DNA of 64,000 nucleotides from Fratercula arctica (GCA_947846985.1 CANTUZ010000025.1:5578100-5642099), one strand, 5' to 3'. Counted from the first letter of the stretch, positions 21,016 to 32,489 are shown. Program-made: numbers and translations. Notes: a model not told the origin generated them from the letters alone.

Positions 21016-21483
21016 ATGAGGTGGCTGGTCGGCTCTGGCGATATGAAGAAAGCCTCTCTTCCCCCCCTTGTCTCAGCTGTGGAGAAACTGTCCCAGAAGG
21101 TCCAGCAACTTGAAGAGAATATATCCTACTCCCCACCTGTATGGGCCACCATCTCAGCTATTAGGAGCAGGCATTTCCCCACTCAAGAGAGAGACTACAG
21201 AGGGTACACACCACGAGGCACCCTGTGGTTCTACCTGCGAGACCATGGAGAGGACATGAGGAAGTGGGATGGACAACCTACTTGGATCCTGCGGACACGG
21301 GTACAGGAGTTGCAAGGAAGGACAACCACAAAAGGGGATCCCTCCAGGAAAAGTGCCGCCCCAGTTTCCAGCGGGCAGTTCCCCAGACAGAGCAGAAGGC
21401 CTGATCTTGCTTCTGATCCTCTTGAAGGAACCTCCAAGTCATTTCTGCAAGAAGTGAGTACCGGATACCATGACCAGTATTAG
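21016..21483 (+). pseudogene. ERVL gag, C-terminal part without zinc knuckle
   Basis: 155 codons in a third frame: an Ala/Glu/Gln helix (VSAVEKLSQKVQQLEENI), YSPPVWATISAIRSRHFP, and an Arg/Lys/Ser/Pro-rich tail (about 95-135). No CX2CX4HX4C box occurs. Basic residues rather than zinc fingers would have to bind RNA, as in foamy virus Gag. It ends at 21481-21483, just before the pol frame, so pol may have been expressed by readthrough or a shift in the active ancestor. Confidence 0.6.
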
Positions 21484-21504
21484 AGGGGCCCTGCCTCCAG
21501 CCAG

Positions 21505-24500
21505 GTGGAGGAAAGGGACAACCGGGTTTATTGGACAGTGTGGATTCGATGGCCTGGCACATCAGACCCACAGGAGTATAAGGCTCTAGTGGACACAGGA
21601 GCACAGTGCACCCTAATACCATCAAGCTATAGAGGGGCAGAACCCATTTGTATTTCTGGGGTGACAGGGGGATCCCAAGAGTTGACTGTACTGGAGGCTG
21701 AAGTGAGCCTAACTGGGAATGAGTGGCAAAAGCATCCCATTGTGACTGGCCCAGAGGTTCCATGCATCCTTGGTATAGATTACCTCAGGAGAGGCTATTT
21801 TAAGGACTCAAAGGGGTATCGGTGGGCCTTTGGCATAGCTGCCTTGGAGACGGAGGAAGTTAAACAGTTGTCTACCTTGCCTGGTCTCTCGGAGGACTCT
21901 TCTGTTGTGGGGTTGTTGAGGGTCGAAGAACAGCAGGTGCCGATTGCTACCACAACGGTGCATCGGCAGCAATATCGCACTAACCGAGACTCTCTGATTC
22001 CCATCCATAAGCTGATTCATCAACTAGAGGTTCGAGGAGTGATCAGCAAGACTCGCTCACCCTTTAACAGTCCTATATGGCCGGTGCGAAAATCTAATGG
22101 AGAGTGGAGGCTAACTGTAGACTATCGTGGCCTGAATGAAGTCACGCCACCGCTGAGCGCTGCTGTGCCGGACATGCTAGAACTCCAGTATGAACTGGAG
22201 TCCAAGGCAGCCAAGTGGTATGCCACGATTGATATAGCGAATGCGTTCTTCTCAATCCCTTTGGCAGCAGAGTGCAGGCCACAGTTTGCTTTCACCTGGA
22301 GGGGCATCCAGTACACCTGGAATCGACTGCCCCAGGGGTGGAAACACAGCCCCACCATTTGCCATGGACTGATCCAGACTGCACTGGAACAGGGTGAAGC
22401 TCCAGAACATCTGCAGTACATTGATGACATCATCGTATGGGGAAAGACAGCAGAAGAATTTTTTGAGAAAGGGGATAAAACTGTCCAAATCCTTCTGAAA
22501 GCTGGTTTTGCCATAAAACGAAGGAAGGTCAAGGGACCTGCACAGGAGATCCAGTTCTTAGGAATAAAATGGCAAGATGGACGCCGCCAGATCCCAATGG
22601 ATGTGATCAACAAAAGAGCAGCTATGTCTCCACCAACTAGCAAAAAGGAAACACAAGCTTTCTTAGGCCTTGTGGCTTTTTGGAGAATGCATATCCCCGA
22701 TTACAGTCTGATTGTAAGCCCTCTGTATCAAGTAACCCGGAAGAAGAACGATTTTAAATGGGGTCCTGAGCAACGACAAGCTTTTGAACAAATCAAACAG
22801 GAAACAGTCCATGCAGTGGCCCTGGGGCCAGTCCAGGCAGGACAAGATGTTAAAAACATGCTCTACACCGCAGCCGGGGAGAATGGCCCTACCTGGAGCC
22901 TCTGGCAGAAGGCACCAGGGGAGACCCGAGGTCGACCCGTAGGGTTTTGGAGTCGGGGATACAGAGGATCCGAAGCACGCTACACTCCAACAGAAAAGGA
23001 GATAGTGGCAGCATATGAAGGGCTTCGAGCTGCTTCGGAGGTGGTTGGTACAGAAGCGCAGCTCCTCTTAGCACCTCGACTGCCGGTGCTGGGTTGGATG
23101 TTCAAAGAAAGGGTCCCCACCACACATCATGCAACTGATGCTACATGGAGTAAGTGGATTGCACTGATCACACAGCGAACTCGAATGGGAAACCCCAGTC
23201 GCCCAGGAATTCTGGAAGTGATCATGGACTGGCCAGAAGGCAAGGATTTCGGAATGTCACCAGAGGAGGAGGTGACGCGTGTGGAAGAGGCCCCACCATA
23301 TAATAAACTGCCAGAAAATGAGAAGCAATATGCCCTGTTCACTGATGGGTCCTGCCGGATTGTGGGAAAGCATCGAAAGTGGAAGGCTGCTGTGTGGAGT
23401 CCTACACGACAAGTTGCAGAAGCCAGTGAAGGACAAGGTGAATCGAGCCAGTTTGCAGAGGTGAAAGCCATGCAGCTGGCTTTGGACATCGCCGAGCGAG
23501 AAAGATGGCCAGTACTTTATCTCTACACTGCCTCATGGATGGTGGCAAATGCTCTGTGGGGGTGGTTACAGCAGTGGAAGCAGGGCAACTGGCAGCGCAG
23601 AGGCAAACCCATCTGGGCTGCTGAACTATGGCAAGATATTGCTGCCCGGATAGAGAATCTGGTTGTGAAAGTACGCCACGTAGATGCCCACATACCGAAG
23701 AATCGGGCCACGGAGGAACATCAGAACAACCAGCAGGTGGATCGGGCTGCTAGGACTGAAGTGGCTCAAGTGGATCTGGATTGGCAACATAAGGGTGAAC
23801 TATTCATAGCTCGGTGGGCCCATGAGACCTCAGGCCATCAAGGAAGAGATGGGACATATAGATGGGCTCGTGACCGAGGGGTGGACTTGACCATGGACAC
23901 TATTGCACAGCTCATCCATGAATGTGAGACATGCGCTGCAATCAAGCAAGCCAAGCGTTTGAAGCCTCTTTGGTATGGAGGACAATGGTTGAAATATAAA
24001 TATGGGGAGGCCTGGCAGATTGATTATATCAAACTGCCAGGAACCCGTCAAGGCAAGCGCCATGTGCTCACAATGGTGGAAGCAACCACTGGATGGCTGG
24101 AAACATACCCTGTGCCCCATGCCACTGCCCGGAATACTATCCTGGGCCTTGAAAAGCAAGTCCTGTGGTGACATGGCACTCCAGAGAGAAGTGAGTCGGA
24201 CAACGGGACTCATTTCCGAAACAGCCTCATAGACACCTGGGCCAAAGAGCAGGGTATTGAGTGGGTGTATCACATCCCCTATCACGCACCAGCCTCTGGG
24301 AAGATAGAACGGTACAATGGACTGTTAAAAACTACACTGAGAGCAATGGGTGGTGGGACCTTAAAACATTGGGATGCACATTTAGCAAAGGCTACCTGGC
24401 TAGTTAATACCAGGGGATCTACCAATCCGGCTGGCCCTGCCCAGTCAAAACTTCCACGTACCGTAGAAGGGGATAAGGTCCCCGTAGTGCACATGAAGAA

Positions 24501-24669
24501 TATGTTGGGGAAGACAGTCTGGGTTAGTCCTGCCTCAGGCCAGGGCAAACCCATCCGTGGGATTGCTTTTGCCCAAGGACCTGGGTGCACTTGGTGGGTA
24601 ATGCAGAAGGATGGGGAAGTCCGATGTGTACCTCATGGGGACTTGATTTTGGGGGAGAATAGCCAATGA
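21505..24669 (+). pseudogene. ERVL pol polyprotein (protease-RT-RNase H-integrase), one internal stop
   Basis: One frame runs 21505-24171, ends in TGA at 24169-24171, and continues in the same phase to 24669. Protease: LVDTGAQCTLIP (DTG about residue 29-32) with ILGIDYL flap-side motif. RT: LTVDYRGLNEV, YATIDIANAFFSIPL, LPQGWKHSPT, YIDD at about 305-308, FLGIKW. RNase H: TDGSC (Asp about 614), Glu about 652, Asp about 746, but the third metal-binding Asp position reads Ala (YTASWMV, about 676). The minus-strand copy at 61036-64000 has Asp there. Integrase: zinc-binding AHETSGHQ...CETC, then D (WQIDYIK, about 840), D (codon at 24199) and E (codon at 24307), giving DDX35E. The stop lies between the first and second integrase Asp. 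The usual start is unclear because the upstream gag frame ends 21 nt before. No env follows. Confidence 0.9.
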
Positions 24670-24953
24670 ATCAAATCATGTGTAACACTGTCACTGTATG
24701 TCCTCGTTACTACAATTGCTATCAGCTGTACTGCAGTAAGAATCACCCAAATTAAGGACAAATGGGCTTTGATGCAGAATTGAGGAAAGCAAAGTGGTGA
24801 TGGGATCAGAGCTGATGCCCAGCAACTTCCTAAAGATCTACATCCTCGGCCCATGGACTGTGTGCATGAGCCACGCCGGGTACACCAGTCACGTGTTCCG
24901 AAAACTGTAAGATCTGGGCATGGCAAAAATGGTATGGAATAAGGGGTGGATAA
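24670..24953 (+). other. 3' noncoding region of the ERVL with polypurine tract
   Basis: No env frame. It ends GGAATAAGGGGTGGATAA directly before the 3' LTR. The same purine tract precedes LTRs at 17136 (+) and 59775 (-), so it is the conserved plus-strand primer of this family. Confidence 0.75.
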
Positions 24954-25283
24954 TGTCCTGGTTCCGGTGGGGATAGGGTTAAGTATTCCATGCCATGTGA
25001 GCCACGCCCACCCTGAGATTAAAAGGAGGGAGGGGGCAGGCAGTTGGGTTTGGAGTGGGCTGGGGTGTCCAGGGTCAGGACCGGCGGGGAGTGGCGGTTC
25101 TGTAATCGCGTTTGTATATTTTTCTGTCGGTGTTATTGTTTTCTTGTTCCCTTTGCTGTTCTGTTAAACTGCCTTTGTCTCAACCCAAGAGTTTTGCCTT
25201 TTTGTTCTGATCCTTCCCGTACCGGGAAGCGCTGAGCGAGTGACACGTGGTTCTTTGTTGCCGTCTGACGCCAAACCATGACA
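24954..25283 (+). mobile_element. 3' LTR, L1 subtype b
   Basis: TGTCCTGGTTCCGGTGGGGA to AAACCATGACA, 330 bp. It is much closer to the truncated LTR at 16543-16789 (shared GATTAAAAGGAGGGAGGGGG) than to its own 5' LTR. Confidence 0.85.
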
Positions 25284-26295
25284 ACGTGTCCCTATTTCTC
25301 AGTAATTCTTTGGGGCAATCAGATATCAAGATGAATTATGATATAAATTGAAGAGACCGATTTAACATCATGCATGTTGACATTGTTCATCTAGATCTAG
25401 GAATGCTATTGCTTTTCCCATTTTCATTTTTATTAATCTGAATTTATGCTCCAATTTTTTTCTAATCTTACTACGTTTACAATAGACCAAGACATTTAAG
25501 AAGAAAGGACAAAAGCTGCATGTGTGAGTACCATCCATAGTGCCACCTCTCCTGCGCCCAGTCCTTTACTCCTCCCTGGGGCCTGGGCCATGGAGGAGGG
25601 AGGACCTGAGCCTAGAGCCATTCTGCTAGAGCCTGTCCTCCTGGAATGAGTCATCCCTGTCTCCAAACACAAGACAGACTGGAAGCTCTGAAACATTTCC
25701 ATCTCCAGAGATTCTCACAGAACAAAACAAGCTGTCTTTCCCACAGCGGTGGCATTGAGCTTTCTCAGAGCTTTTTCTTTTTCCCAGAAAATCCTCCAAA
25801 AATGATCAGTGTTGTCTTATTTCTCTAATGTTTTGCATTGAACTTCTGTGATTATCTGTTGGTTTGGGGTTTTTTTCTGTCTTGCAGGGATTTTTCTGGA
25901 AGAAGTATGCTGAAGGCATTTGTTTTACTGTGGGTTTTTTTCCCCTGGATTTCAGAGATGCAGCTTTCAAATACCATCCAAATGCTACAGTTGAAGTTGA
26001 TACATTTGCTTTAGGCTGTCATGATGTGTCCCTGCGACCTGCCTGAAAAATGCACAAAGTCTGGTTGCTGCTTTTCTAGAAACTTATTCTTTGACAATCT
26101 GCTATTTTCCGCTGTTGCTGTAGTTGACCACCTTTTTCCTCTATCACTCATTTAATGAAAACATTTTTTAAAACTCATGTCATCACAGTATGGCTACTTA
26201 AGTTTTAAATGACATTTACAAGTGCTCCTATTTATTCTTTTAACTGCCCCTCTGGTTACAGATTGTTTATAAGCAAAACCATGTTGCTTTTCCTT
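25284..26295. other. Anonymous DNA, no gene recognised
   Basis: AT-rich. A 60-codon frame at 25864-26046 has no recognisable domain. No LTR or CR1 blocks found. Confidence 0.5.
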
Positions 26296-26544
26296 CTATG
26301 CCCACCTTGGTGTAACCGGTTCTTTTTTAAAGATTCCAACATACAAACCAGAGCTCACACAAAGGAAAAAAATAGTTAACTCAGCTTTACTGTGAAGCCT
26401 TGCTACAGAGCAAAAAGTTAACTCAGCTTTATTGTGAAGCCTTTCTAAGCAGTTCCCAAATGTCCCAAAAGTTACTTGAGAGAGTCTTACCACCCCATAG
26501 ATCATAGTAGTACCACTGAGCAGCATGATAACGAGGAGCCACAT
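26296..26544 (-). other. Short minus-strand frame beside an LTR, signal-peptide-like start
   Basis: 82 codons immediately downstream (minus sense) of the K1 LTR. It opens MWLLVIMLLSGTTMIYG, which looks like a secretory signal, and is followed within a few codons by GTGGTAAGAC, a good splice-donor match. The rest includes a direct duplication (AGTTAACTCAGCTTTAYTGTGAAGCCTT twice, 26373-26443). It may be a leader exon of the retrovirus or chance. No homologue recognised. Confidence 0.25.
26373..26443. repeat. Short tandem duplication
   Basis: Two copies of a roughly 28-bp unit (AGTTAACTCAGCTTTA... through GTGAAGCC), about 40 bp apart start to start, with one T/C difference visible. Confidence 0.7.
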
Positions 26545-26951
26545 TGATACGGCACAGGGAGGTAGGCACAGCGCCTTCAGGGCGTCCCCTGTATCTTCAA
26601 AGTGCGCTCATGTCTCTCTCCCCTCTCCGGCCCGAGACAGCCTCCTTATATCCTGCACCGCATTGAGTGGAAAAGTACAGGCTAGAGTCACTGCACGTGG
26701 CCAGCGTGTGCAGCGAGCCCCACCAGGCTCGTGATCCGGTTTTGCTAACAGCGGCTTTCTGATACGCGACCACATTGTTGCACTCCCTTCTTGTTATTTT
26801 CTTCTTCGAAGGTCAGGTTCTCATGGATACGCACGTAGTTTTTGCAGCAACAGTACTGAGGTCCTTTTTCTCAGCACGTATACTGGGTTTGGTTCAACTA
26901 GTAATTTTTCGTCTTATCTCACTCGGACTATCCTCTATTATCCCTTACACA
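26545..26951 (-). mobile_element. ERV LTR, type K1 (copy 2, minus)
   Basis: Reverse complement starts TGTGTAAGGGATAATAG and follows the 2035-2455 LTR block by block (ACTAGTTGAACCAAAC, TCCATGAGAACCTGAC, GGATATAAGGAGGC). No partner LTR or internal gene is present, so it is probably a solo LTR. The 3' edge is approximate. Confidence 0.8.
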
Positions 26952-29139
26952 CTTGGTGACAGATGTAAACTCTTGGAGTATTCTCTCTTCTAAAATACAA
27001 AAGCTTTAGAGTCACTTTCTCCCATACGTTAAAATTAAAATAAAACAATCCCTTTTGAGCAGTTTTTAGCATGCAAGTGCTATTCACTGCAAACTAAGCT
27101 TTACAAAAACTATTGAATTAATTGGCACTCTGTGTCTTTCTGCGCACTTTTCCTATTTCTCATTACTTTTTGAAAATATTTTTAAACAAAATCCTTTGGG
27201 AGTTTTTCACCTTCAGTTGTCAAATTCAAGACTGCACATTTCTTTCTGCTGGCATTTTCTCAATTTTTCTACTCAGATAGTGCCCTGAACATTAGATAAA
27301 TCTTATTTTGATAGTGGATTTGAGATTTTTAGAAAACATTCTTGGTCCAGAGAGGGCTTTAAAGAAAACAATTAGAGAAATGGAGAGAGAGTTGCTAAAC
27401 AGAGGAGGTTTTATTCCAGGTTTATGAAAGTCTCTTTCTTCCCTCCTTTCCCTAAAGAGGATGGCTCACAGATAAAACAAGTGAATCAAACAGCAACCAG
27501 CTTGCAGGCTTGCTTTTCATCCTCATACAGATGGACAAGCCTGCAGGTGTTTTGAAGCGAGCCTCGAAGGCTCTATGCCAGGGTTCCCATCTCTAGAAAA
27601 TGGCTCGCTCCACTTGCGCACATCTTTGAATCCCTGACAGAAGTGCTGGGGTATTTCTGCAGCAAGTGTCTGTCAGCTCTCGTAACTGGCTATAGGTTAC
27701 TGATTTCAGCCCTGAAGACACAATAATGTTGTCTTTTTGACTTTTACTTTTAACAAATCCTTTGTAAAGTATATTCTTCTGGATTTAAAGCCAGAAAGAC
27801 ACTCTTTTCACTTGCTTCACCTCTCTCCCAAATGCTGAGCAACTCTTGAGAAGCAAGGCCAAAAACTGTTTCTTTAACACTTCAGAGAAGAAAGCTCACC
27901 CATCAGAAAGACTGGTCATGGGGAATAGTGCAGGCGCTTTTTCCCCGACACAAAGTCTTTGGATGGCAACGATGCAGAGCAGCCCATGTAATTGCCCAGG
28001 ACAGCTGCCAGGGACCTGCCTTGCACTGCCTCATTCCTAGTTTTATATAGCAATATTCATGAGTTATGCCCTGATTCTACTCCCAGTGAAGTTCAGGACA
28101 GCTTTATAATTGATTTAATACAACTAGAATGAGGTCCTCAATTGTAAATTTTGTCAGGCAGATGGATAGTTTTATGGTGTATGAATTATCCATCCAAATA
28201 CCCATTGGTTCCTTAAAACAGTTTTAATCCATTAAGCCATGTTTAGTTATAAATTTAATATATTAAGGCTCACCTCACCTCAATTCTGAATTCACCCTAT
28301 ACTCTAATCATCAGCAGTGGAAGAAAACATGGGGGATAGAAGACTGATGTTGGTTAGATATATTGACCTCCTTGAAAATGTAATTTGAACTGTTTACTGC
28401 TTATGTATATAACCTCCCTCTGTCCCTTGTGTGCTATACTGCCTTATCATTTTTAAAAGCTTTGTCCAAATTACCTTCACATGAGTAGCTGGAGGGAAAA
28501 CTTGTAATGGCTCATCTTAGAGTAATCCTACCCTTTAAAGCAAATCACAACAGTTACTTCACTCTCTTTTGTGTCTTGAGTTAATTAAATGGAAGAATAA
28601 ACTCAAGAATTCTCCAGTAATACTGGCTGTGGCATAGCTGCAGCCCACCAGTTAGACACCGCCACAGGGTTCAGGCTCCTACAAGTTTACCAACATGACA
28701 CCACACCCTACTCCTTGAGCAAAGCATTATTCAGCAGATTCCTGGGTAGGAGTACTCAGATCTTTTCTTTTTGTAAAAGAGGGAACACCTACAGTTAGAC
28801 TCCGCAGATGAAGCAATGGGAACTGCCCCCTATGTTATGCCCTTTCATGATTTCCCATAGTCCTCCACATCTCCCTGCAAGTCCTCTGGCTGGTCCAGCT
28901 CCTCCACAGCAGACCTCTATTTATACAAAGTTTTAAGAACTGAATCCTGCAAGACTCACATACCTTGAAAGAAGCTGTCTGGTCTGAATGGTCTTCAGGT
29001 CCATGCAGGTAAATAAGTACTGCTCAACGTGGAAAGGGACAGCAGCTTCCAGTCTAAACAACAAACTAGGAAAAAAAACATACAAGGAAAAATCAGCAAT
29101 TTCATTAGAGACCCAGGGCTGGATTCAGCAATCGGTAAT
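26952..29139. other. Anonymous DNA, no gene recognised
   Basis: About 2.2 kb without recognisable coding exons or repeat families. A 64-codon frame at 27846-28040 shows no domain. Confidence 0.5.
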
Positions 29140-29149
29140 ACACTACATG

Positions 29150-30072
29150 TATGGTAGATGATCTACTCAGCCTGGTAGCAGAGCTAAAAGAGGAAGTAGA
29201 AAGGCTGAGGAGCATCAGGGAGAGTGAGAAAGAAATTGATTGGTGGAATCAGACTCTGACCTCCCTGAGAAAAAAAACAGAAGACCTACCAAAAAAACCC
29301 CGAGCTGAAGGAGATCTGGTACCTTCCCCCTGCCAGACTGAAGGCAGTGGACAAAAGGAGGCTAGTCCATACTAGGGGAGGCAAGTGAACTCCCTCCTTG
29401 CCCACATCCTCTAACCAGGTGCCTCTGCACAACAGGTATGCGGCTCTTGAGGAGGTAGGCCAACCCATGGATGGCATGGAAGATGGTTTGGCTACACCAG
29501 AAGAGTTGCCAGGACCAGCAAGGCCTACCCCCAGTTTAAAAACTGCCTCTACAAGGAAGAAGAGGTGGGTTGTAGTAGTAGGAGACTCCCTTCTGAGGGG
29601 AACAGAGGGCCCAATGTGCTGAGCAGACCCTCTTGACAGGGAGGTATAATGCCTCCCCGGAGCCCGGATCAGGGATGTCACTTGAAAACTTCCCAGCCTG
29701 GTTCGGCCTTCAGACTACTACCTGCTGTTGCTCTTTCACGTGGGTGGTGACAAGGTGGCAACACATAGCCCAAGAATGATCAAGAGAGACTTCAGGGCCT
29801 TGGGAAGGCTAATAAGGGAGTCTGGGGCACAGGTTATCTTTTCTTCTGTTCTCCCAGTTACAGGCAGGGACTCTGAAAGAAAGAGACATGTGCAGTCTGT
29901 CAATACATGGCTCTGTGGCTGGTGTCACCACCACAGTTTTGGGTTTTTCAACAATGGGATGGTCTACACGGCACCAGGTTTCTTGGCATCGCATGGGGTT
30001 CATCTTTCTGAAAGGGGGAAGAGGGTGTTTGCTCATGAGCTAGCGGGACTCATTGACCAAGCTTTAAACTAG
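29150..30072 (+). pseudogene. CR1 ORF1, coiled-coil and SGNH esterase-like domain
   Basis: The first frame (29151-29375) gives a charged coiled coil (LLSLVAELKEEVERLRSIRE). The second (29398-29622) ends in the nucleophile block VVVVGDSLLRGTEG. The third (29728-30072) carries LLFHVGGDKVAT, VIFSSVLPVTGRD, WCHHHSFGFFNNG and the catalytic Asp/His equivalent SHGVHLSERGKRV. The protein binds CR1 RNA. It is broken by frame changes between each block. The N-terminal zinc-binding Cys residues lie outside the preserved sequence. Confidence 0.8.
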
Positions 30073-30311
30073 ACTTGATGGGGGAGGGGGATATTACCCA
30101 GCTTGCTCGTGACAAGCCAAGGGATGATGCTCCAAGAACTGAGGGGTGGCTCACTAGTTAAGGCCGTCAACCTGTTGCTCCGAGATGTGCTGGGTACGCT
30201 GCAGCACACTCGAAGTCTTATGGGGACGAGCCAGGGGCTCCTGAGGAGATAGGAACAGGGGAGTCACAGATAAAATACCCCAGAGGAAGACTACCTGAAG
30301 AGCAGCATGAA

Positions 30312-32480
30312 GGAATCACGGAATCACGGAATTTTTCAGAGTTGGAAGGGACCTCTAGAGATCATCTAGTCCAACTCCCCTGCTAAAGCAGGATTGCCTA
30401 GAGCACATTACTCAGGACTGCATCCAGGCGGGTCTTGAAAGTCTCCAGAGAAGGGGACTCCACAACCTCCCTGGGCAGCCTGTTCCAGTGCTCTGTCACC
30501 CTCACCGTAAAGAAGTTTTTTCTCATATTTGTTTGGAACTTCCTGTGTTCCAGCTTGTGCCCATTACCCCTCGTCCTGTTACTGGGAACCACTGAAAAGA
30601 GTCTGGTTCCATCCTCCTTAAACCCACCCTTTAGATACTTGTAAACATTAATAAGGGCACATCTCAGCCTTCTCTTCTCCAGGCTAAAGAGTCCCAGCTC
30701 TCTCAGCCTTTCCTCATAAGGGAGATGCTCCAATCCCTCAGTCATCTTTGTTGCCCTACGCTGGACTCTCTCCAGTAGTTCCCTGTCTCTCTTGAACTGG
30801 GGAGCCCAGAGCTGGACACAGTATTCCAGTTGTGGCCTCACGACTTGCTTTTCAAGGCCCAGGATAGTGTTCCAGGCAGTGGCATGGGGCACAGGATATG
30901 TTTCTAGCCATCTGGTGGTTACTTCTGGTGATATTCCGAAATCTTTGCCTTCTGGCCAGTCCATGATCACTTCCAGAATTCCTGGGTGACTGGGGTTTCC
31001 CATTCGAGTTTGCTGTGTGATCAGTGCAATCCACTTACTCCATGTAGGATGAGTTGCATGATGTGTGGTGGGAACCCTTTCTTTGAACATCCAGCCCAGC
31101 ATCGAGGTGCTAAGAGGAGCTGTGCTTCTGTACCGACCACTTCCGAAGCAGCTCGAACTCCTTCATATGCTGCCAATATCTCTTTTTCTGTTGGAGTATA
31201 GTCCAGCAGGTCCACCCCTAACCTATACTGGTGCCTGACATTCTTCCTCCCCAGGTGCAGGACCCTACACTTGTCCTTGTTGAATCTCATTAGGTTCTTC
31301 TCTGCCCAGCTCTCCAACCTGTCTAGGTCACGCTGGATGGCAGCACAGCCCTCTGGGGTGTCAGCCACCCCACCCAGTTTGGTATCATCAGCGAACTTGC
31401 TGAGCATACACTCTGTCCCCTCGTCCAGGTCGTTGATGAATACGGTAAACAATACTGGTCCAAGTACTGACCCCTGGGGGACACCACTGGTTACAGGCCT
31501 ACAACTCGACCCTGCTCCATTAATCACAACCCTCTGAGTCCTGTCACACAGCCAGCTCTCAATCCACCTCACTGTCCCCTCGTCTAGTCCACACTTCCTC
31601 GGTTTCCTAAGGAGGATGTTATGAGAGACAGTGTCAAAAGCCTTGCTGAAGTCAAGGTAGATGACATCTGCTGCTCTGCCCTCATCTAGCCAACCAGTTA
31701 TAACATCATAGAAGGCTATGAGATTGGTCAAGCATGATTTACCCTTGGTAAATCCATGTTGACCACTTCCAATAACTTCCTGCTCTTGAACGTGCTTGGA
31801 TATGACATCCAGAACGAGTCGCTCCATTACCTTCCCAGGGATGGAGGTGAGACTAACCGGTCTGTAGTTCCCTGGGTCCTCCTTCTTGCCCTTTTTGAAG
31901 ACTGGAGTGATATTGGCCTTCCTCCAGTCCTCAGGCACCTCTCCTGTTCTCCATGACCATTCAAAGATGATGGAGAGTGGCCAAGCAATAACATCTGCCA
32001 GCTCTCTCAGCACTCGCGGGTGCATCTCATCAGGGCCCATGGACTTATGGATGTCCAGATTGGCCAAGTGGTCTCTAACCTGATCTTCCTCTACTGGGGA
32101 AAACTCTTCCTCTCTCCAGACCTTCCCCCTTGCCTCCAGGGCCTGGTATTCATGAGGGACAGCTTTAGCAGTGAAGACTGAAGCAAAGAAGGCATTCAGT
32201 AGCTCTGCCTTCTCTGTGTCTTCCACCACTAGGGCACCCATCTCATTCGTTAGTGGGCCTACATTTTCCCTAGTCTTCCTTTTTCTATTGATATACTGAA
32301 AGAACCTCTTCTTGTTATCTTTAACAGTGGTGGCCAAGATGAGTTCTGCTTGAGCTTTGGCCCTTCTAATTTTCGCCCTGCGTAGCTTCACTACATCTTG
32401 GTATTTTTCATAAGTAGCCAACCCTCTTTTCCAAAGATCATAAACTTTCCTTTTTTTTCTGAAGTAGCCAACAAGGAAAA
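30312..32480 (-). mobile_element. Chimeric CR1-ERVL-CR1 element inserted in CR1 (minus)
   Basis: Minus-strand order: CR1 RT (32480 to about 31203), then ERVL pol sequence (about 31202-30842), then a CR1 C-terminus and tail (about 30841-30312) ending in repeated GGAATCAC-type units. The ERVL part starts at the [14 protein letters not shown] block, lacks the pol segment between GISPE and [11 protein letters not shown] (junction about 30923), and ends at LEKQV before [14 protein letters not shown] of CR1. The same two rare junctions occur at 43695-45480 (+). The native CR1 segment between VDLL and RPQLEYC is missing. It lies inside the plus-strand CR1 29140-35371. Confidence 0.85.
31206..32480 (-). 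pseudogene. CR1 reverse transcriptase of the chimera, uninterrupted frame
   Basis: A minus-strand frame of over 500 codons, of which about 425 are CR1 ORF2: [20 protein letters not shown] linker, [75 protein letters not shown] and the intact active site FADDTKLGG. The frame then runs past RLGVDLL straight into ERVL residues (DYTPTEKE...) and stops in ERVL sequence. The upstream end passes into antisense of the neighbouring CR1. No endonuclease or ORF1 remains in this copy, so it could not move alone. Confidence 0.85.
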
Positions 32481-32489
32481 GCAAACGCT

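Larger units (their letters stand above)
19093..25283 (+). mobile_element. ERVL-like provirus with both LTRs
   Basis: Complete order: 5' LTR (19093-19450), primer site (19459-19476), gag in three frames (19555-21483), pol (21505-24669), 3' noncoding with polypurine tract, 3' LTR (24954-25283). No env is present, as in ERVL elements. The two LTRs belong to visibly different subtypes, and the flanks (GCAAA and ACGTG) do not match. It is therefore not a simple undisturbed insertion. Confidence 0.9.

Noticed and set aside
19081..25290. Target-site duplication for the ERVL provirus
   Set aside because: Sequences beside the two LTR ends (GCAAA and ACGTG) do not match, so none is claimed.
25864..26046. 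Small plus-strand frame as a candidate exon
   Set aside because: No splice-site pair or similarity. T-rich context typical of noncoding DNA.
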